NCBI GenBank assembly: GCA_030544235.1
Contig: CM060470.1
Coordinates: 26,005,098-26,069,097, forward strand
Origin: Lepturacanthus savala
Taxonomy: Eukaryota > Chordata > Actinopteri > Scombriformes > Trichiuridae
Reading direction: 5' to 3'
Length of the DNA: 64,000 nucleotides
The notes under the pieces are model-generated. The model did no database searches. It saw only the letters and a program-made list of their open reading frames with translations, and had not been told where the DNA came from. Of the stretch, positions 50,701-64,000 are shown in pieces (position 1 is the first letter of the stretch; every line of letters starts with the position of its first letter). A program made the position numbers and the translations under genes.

Positions 50701-51339
50701 AAAAACTAATTAATAACTGTGAGCTTCAAGAGTCATGTTATCAAACCCAGCCCACTGGAGTGTGACGCCACTAAAATAATACAATCATCAAGCATAATGA
50801 GCGACTTAAGAAGTTTCTCTGAATACATGCATCAGAGTAAATGGTTGCAGCTGAGTATTGTGTTACTTCATCACTGTTGAGACTTGATCTTAATACAAAT
50901 CTCTGTGTAATACAGGCCTATTCATGCAGCCAGCCTTTCCCCTCTGCTTCAATTATCATCTACCCTTTTGGAGAGATATTCAATTAAAGGGCTACTCTTT
51001 TAGTTTTATCAGAAAATAAATAACTCTATGTATAGACACACATAAATAGTTATTTCAAAATGACTCGTAAACGCAGGCGAGTTCATGCGTATGAATGTTT
51101 AACTTCACAAAGAGTGAGAAGAATGTTGGGAGGCAATATCACTTTAGTTTAAAAGGACAAATAAAATCACTAATTCCCAGAAAAAGGGAATATTTTGTCT
51201 CCATTCCAAATGTTTTCTTCTTATTAAGATAGCAAATGATCCTAAAAATGGTAGACTATTGGAAATGGAAGGACAACTAAGCAACCATGAAATCCTGAAA
51301 AGGAAAGCAAATGAACGACAATAAATGTACCTCATTCAG
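50701..51339. other. flank, no gene
   Basis: Unique AT-rich DNA with TTCAATTATC and TTCAATTAAAGGGC cores at about 50950-50990. No gene. Confidence 0.4.
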
Positions 51340-51610
51340 TAAGCGGCATTTTTGTTGGAAGTAGTCTCTACTGAATTTGTCGGCTTTCATTTAATTTCTC
51401 TGACATTCTCTCTGTCTGACCATCCAAGTCCTCTCCTGAGACAGATGAGTGGAAGCAGAATTCCAGAGAGAGCTATCAGGATTAGGATAATTAATATCAT
51501 CTCATTTCACTGTGATCCTCTCTGCGGCCCACTGCACACACAAGGACAGGATGCAGCGAATATTGTGGAGAGAGTATCCAGTCGCCTGTCAATCTAGGCC
51601 GCGGTCGCCC
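51340..51610. promoter_or_regulatory. candidate conserved noncoding block
   Basis: Unique balanced sequence with TCATTTAATTTC, a GGATTAGGATAATTAATATC cluster near 51479 and GAATATTGTGG near 51559. OTX-like and homeodomain cores together. Confidence 0.38.
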
Positions 51611-51739
51611 CACCCCACACGCCCCAACTCACATGCACACACACACACAAACGCACCCTCCTCAGCAGCTAAATTGCAGTTTGAGAGACGACAGGGGAGA
51701 GGCAGCGGTGGTGGGGGGCTACTGGGCCCGGGGGACGCC

Positions 51740-51980
51740 ATACAATGGAGCGTGCGGCTGACCAGCGTTCAGGTGAAATTGAATTGGAAATCTTCCACGG
51801 CTGGTTAGCATAACAAAGGGCCTCGTGGCTTTAGACAAAGGCTGCTTCTCTAATGCACAAAATCAATCTCTCTACGGGCTCGGTGCATTGTTCCCTCCCG
51901 CCATACAGGTGTTCCTTCAATGGTCCTTAATCAAAAGTGTCAAAACAAAGTTAAGAGTTATCTCTGCTCCTCCGCAGCTG
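51740..51980. promoter_or_regulatory. candidate enhancer with SOX-site cluster
   Basis: At least five SOX-type heptamers in about 210 bp: ACAATGG 51742-51748, AACAAAGG 51812-51819, ACAAAGG 51835-51841, CATTGTT 51886-51892 and AACAAAG 51944-51950, plus TCAATGG near 51917. The block is unique, not AT-biased, and lies about 45.5 kb upstream of sox1. SoxB1 binding is inferred. Confidence 0.42.
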
Positions 51981-53147
51981 CTTCTGCAGAGCAGAAAGAG
52001 GGAAAGAGACCAAACACTCTGGGTAGCAGCTGAGTGAGGGTGTGCATGTTTGTGTATGGGATGCTGAATGCATTCACTATATCCTTTGCCATGGTCTGTT
52101 GGTGTTAAAGTTGAGCCACTGAGGAAGACTTATCTTATTTATACTAGATACACATTTAAGAAGCTGGTATTCTGTGATGCAATCAAACCTCTGTGGAGAA
52201 GAGAACAGAATTTTGTCCTAATTATCTTATTTAAAAGAAGAGGAGGACAAGGGGAGAGATGATGGATGCAGTGATGCAAGGAAGGATAGATTTAACAAAC
52301 ATCATAAGTTAATAATAATAGTTTCTCATTGTTACCTTCATTCTGTGCTCTGATAGCCTGAGTGGTAATATAAGTTGAAGTTGCCTTCCTCCCTGAAAGT
52401 TGTTTGGCAAAATGGCAAAACATAAGTACAGCTCTCATAAGCAGCCCCCCTCCCCCAACTCTTGTTTGCTCCAGTACTATAACACTCGACCCACTCTCTT
52501 TCCTTTTCTTCACAAGGGCCAAGACCTTGAATTGTTCAGGTTAGATTAAATGGGAAAAAAAGGAAAAGATTTAAACCACTAAATAGAGACCTCAGCCCAT
52601 GGCCTATCAGATTCATCCACTAAGAGATGCTTAGTGTTTCTACCCTGCTTTATGCATTCTATTCTTCTCCAGGGCTTGTAATATGATATTTACAAAGCTG
52701 GGACCAAATGCATAAACCATGTGTATGCACGGTTCCATAGGTTTCAGAATGTATAAAAATCCACGGATTGTAAGAGTGTACGTACTGGTACACAACATAT
52801 ATCTCTGAATACTAATAAAATGTAAATTTGGGTGATAATTCATTTAGTTATTATTTCTCTCACTGCATTGTGTTTTATTTAATCTACAGTTAAAAAAATC
52901 TATTATTATATAGATTGTAATCTATTATATAGTGAATCATGAGCGTTAGCATTTTGGAAATAAGCCTTAGCTATCTGTAAAAGCAAGGAGCGTCTGTGTA
53001 TCTATGAGTCTGAGTCTGTGGTCCACATATATCTCTGACTGTTTGTCAGATCAATTTCACCTTTCAGATACAGCATGTGTATGGTACGATTGTGTGTATC
53101 ATTTTTTGTGGAATTCTTTTGGATGGATATTCAATTATTATGATTAA
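51981..53147. other. AT-rich flank, no gene
   Basis: Unique DNA, AT-rich after 52270. No gene or structured repeat seen. Confidence 0.45.
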
Positions 53148-53361
53148 AAGTTAAAATTCCTGGTGTGTTGTGGTGGTGTAGGGGTAGAGCACTTGCCATA
53201 TAGAGCCTTTTTTCTTAAGCAGCAGACCACAGTTTGACTCCCTGCCATAGCAGTTCTGCTGCATGTCTCCCCCCTCTCTCTCCCATTACTTCCTGTCTGG
53301 CTACTCTATAATATAAGTGTTTATGCCACAAACAAATCTTTAAAAAAGAAGTTTAAATTCC
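53148..53361 (+). mobile_element. tRNA-type SINE with target-site duplication
   Basis: An A box TGGTGTAGGGG (53174-53184, full consensus match) and a B box AGTTTGACTCC (53231-53241, 9 of 11) mark an RNA polymerase III promoter. The body continues through GCTGCATGTCTCCCCCCTCT and ends in CAAATCTTTAAAAAAG. The insert (53161-53348) is flanked by 13-bp direct repeats, AAGTTAAAATTCC (53148-53160) and AAGTTTAAATTCC (53349-53361), one mismatch. This is a retroposed tRNA-derived fish SINE. Confidence 0.82.
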
Positions 53362-53946
53362 CTACACTTATGTATCACAGTGCTATCCTGCAGCAGCACA
53401 GCTCCGTATCACGGCGCTCCTCCTCATTTTGCTTCTCTGCACTTTAGTTGTAATTCAAAGCTCCGTTGTCCCGTTTCTTTCTGCACCAATCGTGCAGCCA
53501 ACATAACGAAAGTATTGTAACATCTCTCAAAAAACACACTCTTATGTTAGCCAGTTTAGCTGCTAATTTATTCCTCATGCTAACACGGGCTACTGTGGGC
53601 CCTAGCCATCTTACGCCTAGTTTATACTTCTGCAGATGTAGCTACACTGTCCAACTGACACAGGCATTGAGCATTCGAAGTTCTGCGTTGGGGGGAACGT
53701 GTTGCTCTGCCGAATTATTGCTTCCTCTTCACAGTAAAAAATGACAATCATATGCAAATGTTGAATTGCAGGTGACAGAAGCCGTTTGCGGAGGTGGAAG
53801 GTACAACCACCACACCTGACCAGTATCAATCACAGCCCTTGTGGTTCACAGCACTGCGACACATAATTAGGATATTTTGGACATGCATTTCAGCCTACGA
53901 TGTAGCCTAAACTCATTCACTTATAAACACATATAACATTAACATG
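53362..53946. other. flank, no gene
   Basis: Unique DNA between two SINEs, without recognisable gene or regulatory cluster. Confidence 0.4.
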
Positions 53947-54261
53947 CCCAGGTCGATACAGTCAGTCAGTCAGTCAGTCATCTTCTATACCCTCTTATGC
54001 CTCATTAGGGTTGCAGGGGTCTGCTGGAGCCAATCCCAGCACACCCCAGATGGTCTCCAGCCTATCATGGGGCACACACACCATTTAACCTCAGCATGTT
54101 TTTGGACTGAGGAAGCCAGAGTACCCGGTGAAAACCCACGCAGACATGGGGAGAACATGCAAACTCCACACAGAATGTTCAGACACAAGGAGTGTGTCCT
54201 TCTTGCTGTGAGGCAACAGCGCTAACCCCTGATGCATCGTGTTGCCCCAGGTCGATACAGT
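53947..54261 (-). mobile_element. V-SINE-like element with 16-bp target-site duplication
   Basis: Minus-strand, apparently full-length SINE of about 283 bp (53963-54245). Read on the minus strand it has GCTGTTGCCTCACAGCAAGA, TGTGTGGAGTTTGCATGTTC, CAGTCCAAAAACATGC, CCATCTGGGGTGT and GGGATTGGCTCCAGC, ending in a (TGAC)n tail. Direct repeats CCCAGGTCGATACAGT at 53947-53962 and 54246-54261 are identical, showing a fairly young insertion. The B box region is diverged. Confidence 0.85.
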
Positions 54262-55086
54262 TTACAGAAAAAAGTATTAAATAAGAGATTTATCATAAGT
54301 CAGATTTTTGGCCTGTTAACACAATTTCAAAACTAATATGTAGCTTGATATCCAAACTAAAAAAACATATAGCCTTTTTCTTACAACAACTATATTTGTA
54401 TGTGTCCCCTTATCTAATGGTATGTCCCTGTCCTACCCAATGTACAATTTATCTATTAAGACTATGTAACAGTCAAACAGACATTTGGCCAAACATAAAA
54501 ACACTGCTTAAGATTCCACTTTTCTATATGAATACATGCTTCCTATGGACACTGCACTAGTTTCATTAACTTGCAGGGAATTGCATTTTAAATTCCAGAG
54601 ATGATTTAGCCATGTACATGTGTATGTATATGTGCGTGTATGTATGTGAATGTGGGTTTGTGTTGTATGTTTACGAGGTGGTCCCCAGGAAGAGTTTTTA
54701 CTTAGCAACAAATAATTGGGATCCAAATATCAACAATAAACCTAAGAAAACTACTAGAATTTTACCTGATAATCTCAGAATCACATATCATCAGCATTCC
54801 ACTTTTAAAAGTAAATCATTTATATATAATGGACTTACTGAGTGAACAGATTTCATATTCACTTACCATTTGAACCACAGACATTTTCCTGAGAGAATTT
54901 TTTTTCCTTGAAGACACTACAAGACTTTATCATAATTTTACGAGTTGGATTATTTTCAAGTTATCAACCACCATGTCAAGAGGATGGAACTGGACCCACA
55001 TGGTGAAACTAAACTTCTACACAGTTTAACACAGTTGTGAAATAGAGCAAGCTGGCCTATAAAACTCAAAAAACCCAAAAGCAGCT
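54262..55086. other. AT-rich flank, no gene
   Basis: AT-rich DNA with a degenerate TG/TATG stretch at about 54614-54665. No gene. Confidence 0.4.
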
Positions 55087-55441
55087 GGTTGAAAAGAGAG
55101 GAAAGCAAGGATGTACAACCAGAGAAAGAATACACAAGGAGCTCTCAGAGAGAAACAAGAGCTTCCAGGATGAGTTTTCAAAGACAGTTAGTTAACAGAA
55201 AAAAAAAAACTTTAAGAGAAATAATAGAACTTCACTAAGGAACTCACAAAGAAAGAAGAGGTCTTCCAGATGGAGTTCTCTGCAATGTATTGGAGTTGGG
55301 AGAGTAGATCCCACCAATTCAAGAAGGAAAAGAAAGAGCTGGAGAAGATGCTGCACGACAAAGTAAAAATTTGGATCCATGAGGAGGCAAATATGAAAGA
55401 GCGGATCCAACATCTCATCAAAGAAAAACCTCCAGCTTCAG
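55087..55441 (+). pseudogene. possible decayed coiled-coil coding fragment
   Basis: Conceptual translation, read across stops and at least one frame change, is rich in Glu/Lys with heptad-like spacing: a stretch near 55110-55190 reads KELSERNKSFQDEFSKT and one near 55240-55300 reads KELTKKEEVFQMEFSAM, which resemble each other. It continues KKEKKELEKMLHDKV and ANMKERIQHLIKEK up to 55436. A splice-donor-like CAG|GTTTGC follows. This could be an old gene or transposon ORF remnant. Composition alone could also explain it. No family recognised. Confidence 0.25.
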
Positions 55442-57345
55442 GTTTGCTGCTTATCTTTGTTATTCTGAAAGCTGTTTTCAGATGTCTTCAGAGCTCAAAA
55501 TATACTGTCCACAAGCTCATGATGAAGAAGAACAAAAAGAAGACGATATTCTGGAGCTGTAAATAATAACAGCTTCCCAGTTTTCTTCAAACTTCACCTT
55601 ACCTCCGTACCATTCCTACTCTCTCCTACCCTCACCATCTCCTTTACCTTCTATTTATTTAGTAATTAATTCGAATCATGTTTGCATTGCCAGGTTGTAA
55701 AAACTAAACCAAACATTTGTGATTTTGACCCAGACTTTTTGCTGCACATTCCCTGCTACATCCCCTAAAACCATTATAATATTGTTTTATCCTACTGGTT
55801 ATTAGAGTTAATGATAATCAATAATTGTCCTTACTAATTTAAGACAGCAGCCAATAAAACCCCAGGTTTGACCTGGGCAGAATTTCAGTATTAGTATCAT
55901 AAGTACTGATTTAAAAGGAAATCACAAAATCAAAGAATGTTGAATTTTGCATAGTTATAAAAGTCATGGCTAAGTCAAAAACAGTGACAGTTCTTTTAGG
56001 CTTTCTATAGTGAACCCTAAAACTAAGCTATCATTCAGCTTAGTTTTAGGGCAGACCTTCCCTGTCCATACCATGTGTTTCTGTTGCTATCAACCTCACA
56101 CTTCCAGTAAAGGCTGCAGGTTCCTGCTTTCTGCCTTTACTGTCTTCATCATATGTTACAATATCATGTACAAATAGTCACAACCACAACCATCACACCT
56201 ACCTGTGGAGGGTGTGGTTCCCAAGTGTCCACCTGGCTTTTACAGTGAACATTATCTCAAGCCTTGCCTTCAGAAGCCGCTTCAAGATCCCAGGGCACAT
56301 CGTGGAAATGGTAAAGCCTTAGTGTCAGATTGGATGATTCCTGGTGAACAAACAGAAAAGTTACACAGATTTACTTAAACAACAGCTTCGCCAGCTTGCT
56401 AATGATCACATAATTTGGGCAAGGACATTCAGCACCCAGAGTAAGTAAAGTCATTGTTCAATATTTCATATTTCATTATCTCTATAAACATCCAATATTT
56501 TTACAGGCTTTCATGTTTGTCTTAAAACAACAGTCAGATTACAGAACCTTTGTTTTTGATCATATATCTGTCAATTGGGGCCTTGAAAAGTTTTATTGAT
56601 CCAATAACAAGCTTCAGGGCCAAAGAAGGCCTGAAGACTGAAAAAAAGATCTGAAATCAGTCAAAATCCAGCAAAGCAGAGGAACAAACAATGGAAATAG
56701 AGATATCCCTGAGGGAATCAATAAATATGATTTGGGAAGTTGTATATATTGATCTAATTGGAACCTGAAGCAAAGTTTGGAATATACTAACCAAATACAA
56801 ATTGACGACCTGACAAAGGATAACAACTCAAAAAGATACTACGGCTACTTAAGAATAGGCAAGGGAAAAAAGATGCCCTACCATTGCTCGGTTTGAGCAC
56901 TTCAAACCAATGGAGTTAGTGAAGACCCAAGGCAAGGTTCCCGAGGGTACAAAACTTTGGATAAATATCCAATTCCCATGAGAGATAATGAAAACTAACC
57001 ACCAGCCTCAGAGAATACACTATTTAAAACCAGTGTTGTTTTAGTGGTCAACAAACTGCACATAGATGGGCAACTGTAGAAAGATTCAAAGAGCACTCCA
57101 TGGCTGTTTTGAAGTTTTACTTTACTTTACTCTCTTACAGCCATATGCTATATCTTAGGAAGGAATGGAATTGAAGGAATTGAACCCATGCGAGCTATTC
57201 ACACTAATTCTATTCATTTATATCACTCAAAGGTTTACATATTGCTCATGCATATGTGAACAGTTCGGGAAATAAAGTGGATAATATTAAATAATTGTAA
57301 TAATATTATTATCTGCATGTGCTTATGTGTGCTTATTATTACTTA
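55442..57345. other. A-rich region, possible old coding or transposon debris
   Basis: Plus-strand A-rich sequence. A 57-codon open stretch at 56205-56378 includes CPPGFYSEHYLKPC and, after a one-base shift, QQLRQLANDHIIWARTFSTQ ending at a GTAAGTA donor-like site near 56440. A perfect 15-bp inverted repeat lies at 56015-56051. None of this identifies a gene. Confidence 0.25.
56015..56051. repeat. perfect 15-bp inverted repeat (hairpin)
   Basis: Arms CCCTAAAACTAAGCT (56015-56029) and the exact reverse complement (56037-56051) around a 7-bp spacer. Confidence 0.85.
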
Positions 57346-57349
57346 GGTT

Positions 57350-58080
57350 GCTTTCACACCTAAGTAAGTGGACTCGGTTCGCTTGTGGAGCAGCTGAAAG
57401 TTGTAACATTGCATCATTTATCTGCTTCCAGTTCTGCTTTCACACTGCAAATTGAACCGGACTAAACCTTCTGTCCATCAACAGTCAACGTCACAACGGT
57501 TAACGGTCGCTGGTAACTCCAACTGACAGGGGAGTCCGCTGGATATTCAACATCCCGTTATACGACTTGTCTCTGTTTAGATGTGTTTTGGTGTAGTTAT
57601 TCCTGCATTGAGGTACACACAGCAGTCAAGTCGAGTCACTGGTGTCACGCTCACATTTCCGCTGATTTGCGGAGATGTGGTTGTAGCAGAGACACCACGT
57701 GGTGATCGTGGTGCAAAGGGAAAAAAATTGTAAACATGAACATAGAATATGAAGTAGCTGTCGGGATGATGTTTGTTTGCTATTTATCAGTAAATGTTTG
57801 GCTCAACAGGGAGGACTGTATTCTCTCAGCTGAGGCGGAGATGCTCAGAGAGAAAGTCAAGACGAGCGGATCAGAGCGATCCCTCCCTCCGTACAAATGC
57901 TGGTTCTGAAAATAAATATCAAATGTACATTTGGTCCTGTGTTTGGTCCTGTCAGCGTTCACACTGCATAGAACCGCACCATGATTCACTTGCAAATTAA
58001 CCGAGACCCCCCCCTTTTTCAAGCGGTCCAGAGTTTGTTTCTTTGGGCCAGATCAGAGTTTGTATGAGGAACATAGGAGG
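57350..58080. mobile_element. diverged teleost 'GGTTGCTTTCACACC' repeat
   Basis: Begins GGTTGCTTTCACACCTAAG with GGACTCGGTTCGCTTG, includes GCTTTCACACTGCAAATTG, and near its end has GCGTTCACACTGCATAGAAC, CACTTGCAAATTAACCGAGA and TTCTTTGGGCCAGATCAGAG. These are recognisable blocks of an abundant fish repeat thought to be a non-autonomous DNA element. No clear right-hand inverted terminus, so probably truncated or old. Superfamily not asserted. Confidence 0.6.
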
Positions 58081-58135
58081 AGGAGGTGTTGCCCCATATA
58101 TGTTCAGAATCTGCTGTTCAGATTGTAAATGGACT

Positions 58136-58169
58136 AGACAGCCTGTGAATTTAAATTCACAGGCTGTCT
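58136..58169. repeat. perfect 34-bp palindrome
   Basis: Each 17-bp half reads AGACAGCCTGTGAATTT and is followed with no spacer by its exact reverse complement. The bases immediately outside do not pair. Confidence 0.9.
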
Positions 58170-59199
58170 TTCCATGTCTTTCCAACAACCAATGTTATTT
58201 GGATGTGTTATAGCTCCCAAAATCACACATCACATGGATAAAGTATTGATCTTGCTCTGGATAAAAGGAGAGAAATGTTTATGCTTGAGGACTCTGAGGA
58301 CATTGATTGAAAAAGTGGTCACTCAGATGGGAACAAAACTATGTTTACTTGATATACACAGTTGTGATCTATTCCAAATGGTACAGGAAAGTACAAGGTT
58401 ATCAAGGAACAAATATAGGAATAGAATTGAAAGTGTTATTAAACTGAAAGGATTATTGATCTGACAGTTTGTAATGTGCCAAAGGGCTAATGTGTCCTGT
58501 TATCTTGGACAGATCATAAATATTTTGTGCATTACTAAATACACAAAAATGCCAAAAAGACCGTCCAGAGTGACTATAAGATGGAGTTTTAAAAAATTGG
58601 ACTTGGAAGACTATCGGGGAGATTTGGGCATTGTTCCATCGGAACAACATCTTGAGGATGATGTGGTTGTTTTATGAGATTATTTACAAAGGTTGTTCAG
58701 CATCAGACCCTGATAAGGAAACATACAATTAAAGATAATTGACCAACAACTCAGAGAAGTAATATCTCCGAGGGATAAGGCAACAGTTGCAACCTTTAAG
58801 TCGTGACACCAATATTATACAATATAGAAAATGAAAAAACTTTGTTGTATAATTAAATTGTCAGAAAAATCCTCATACTAAATAGCTTTTCAAGGCTACA
58901 GAACTCAAAATGGATAATAATAATAAAAGGGAATACAGTGAATGGTTTGTTTTGTAAATCAACTAGTGCAAGTCCTGTAAATGTGGAGGTTGATGGATGA
59001 AGATAAAAATAAAAATGCTTCCCTGAATAGCTGGAGCCTCTTCTAGCTCTGATGGAGCAGCCTATTGCTGTGGTGAGCCCAAAAATTGTCATTATTGATC
59101 AAGATAATATGAGGTTCTGTAAACTACGACCTAAACACTATTGTCACATTCAATGAATTTAGACTGTAATCTCAAATTTGGTCGGGACATAGTCCCTAT

Positions 59200-59200
<1 letters not shown>
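58170..59200. other. flank, possible decayed coding debris
   Basis: Open stretches at 58174-58464 and 58474-58677 (plus) read like protein in places (for example DLEDYRGDLGIVPSEQHLED) but end in stops, carry no known domain, and may be chance or transposon remnant. About 58830-58930 is AT-rich. No gene supported. Confidence 0.25.
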
Positions 59201-59263
<63 letters not shown>

Positions 59264-59268
59264 TAGAC

Positions 59269-59323
<55 letters not shown>
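59201..59323. repeat. (GACA)n(GATA)n compound microsatellite
   Basis: About 60 bp of GACA units passing into about 60 bp of GATA units. GATA/GACA (Bkm-type) repeats are known to be enriched on some vertebrate sex chromosomes, but one tract says nothing about that here. Confidence 0.97.
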
Positions 59324-62989
<3,666 letters not shown>

Positions 62990-63190
62990 CCAAATCACAG
63001 AAAGCTGGCTAATTGCTGCAAGGTAATAAGAGATTTATTTGATTTTGCAATAATGTCACACAAGCTGAACCAAGGGCCACAAGATAATCTCAGTTTAAAT
63101 AGAAGAACAGGCTTTATGTTCTGCATTTAAATCAGAACTAATGCACTGTGTTTAATTCCTTAACTTTTACTTTTTGCTTCCTATTCCTGA
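62990..63190. promoter_or_regulatory. candidate conserved noncoding block
   Basis: Unique sequence with GGCTAATTGCTGC near 63007, TTGATTTTGCAATAATG near 63039, TTTAAATCAGAACTAATGC near 63126 and GTTTAATTCC near 63150. Homeodomain/POU-like texture without repeats. Confidence 0.33.

Positions 63191-64000
<810 letters not shown>

Overview
This window is vertebrate, almost certainly teleost fish and probably percomorph-type, nuclear DNA. The evidence is one intact Sox1 protein gene, very dense CA/GT, TA and GA microsatellites, and several interspersed repeats typical of fish: V-SINE-like and tRNA-type SINEs, a TIR MITE, and the common 'tcaattcaatt...' repeat. The only gene I can support as functional is sox1, a single-exon SoxB1 transcription factor on the minus strand (5203-6237). 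The sequence alone does not tell me whether it is the sox1a or sox1b paralogue.

Layout. Positions 1-5202 are the 3' flank of sox1. They hold a probable ~0.6 kb 3' UTR (candidate polyadenylation signal at 4587-4592), a 108-bp TA tract and some motif-rich unique blocks. Positions 6238-6640 are the 5' UTR and proximal promoter, with two CCAAT-type sites and an octamer. From about 6.6 kb to 64 kb no second gene is visible. This upstream flank alternates between (a) simple repeats, (b) AT-rich neutral-looking DNA and (c) unique blocks of about 150-400 bp rich in homeodomain (TAATTA), POU/octamer and SOX (ACAATGG, AACAAAG) motifs. The third class has the texture of conserved noncoding enhancers around developmental regulators. 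I call these blocks candidates only, because conservation cannot be seen from one sequence.

Repeats and mobile DNA. The clearest are a minus-oriented V-SINE-like copy at 53963-54245 with a 16-bp target-site duplication, a tRNA-type SINE at 53161-53348 with a 13-bp duplication, a MITE with about 55-bp TIRs at 34287-34489, another V-SINE-like copy near 31.7-32.0 kb, and a diverged 'ttaatcg' family repeat at about 26.06-26.73 kb. A common teleost repeat appears twice in opposite orientations (21.48-21.72 kb and 28.1-28.32 kb), and a 'ggttgctttcacacc' family element lies at 57.35-58.08 kb. The block 54.8-58.8 kb looks like decayed coding or transposon material.

How it fits together. The reading is a sox1 locus with a long cis-regulatory desert that would drive neural and lens expression. 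I found no RNA genes, CRISPR arrays, operons or new multi-gene system. The most useful leads are noncoding: a SOX-motif cluster at 51.74-51.95 kb, a duplicated 26-bp homeodomain box at 16.33-16.39 kb, a 42-bp sequence present twice 4.2 kb apart, and several perfect short inverted repeats.
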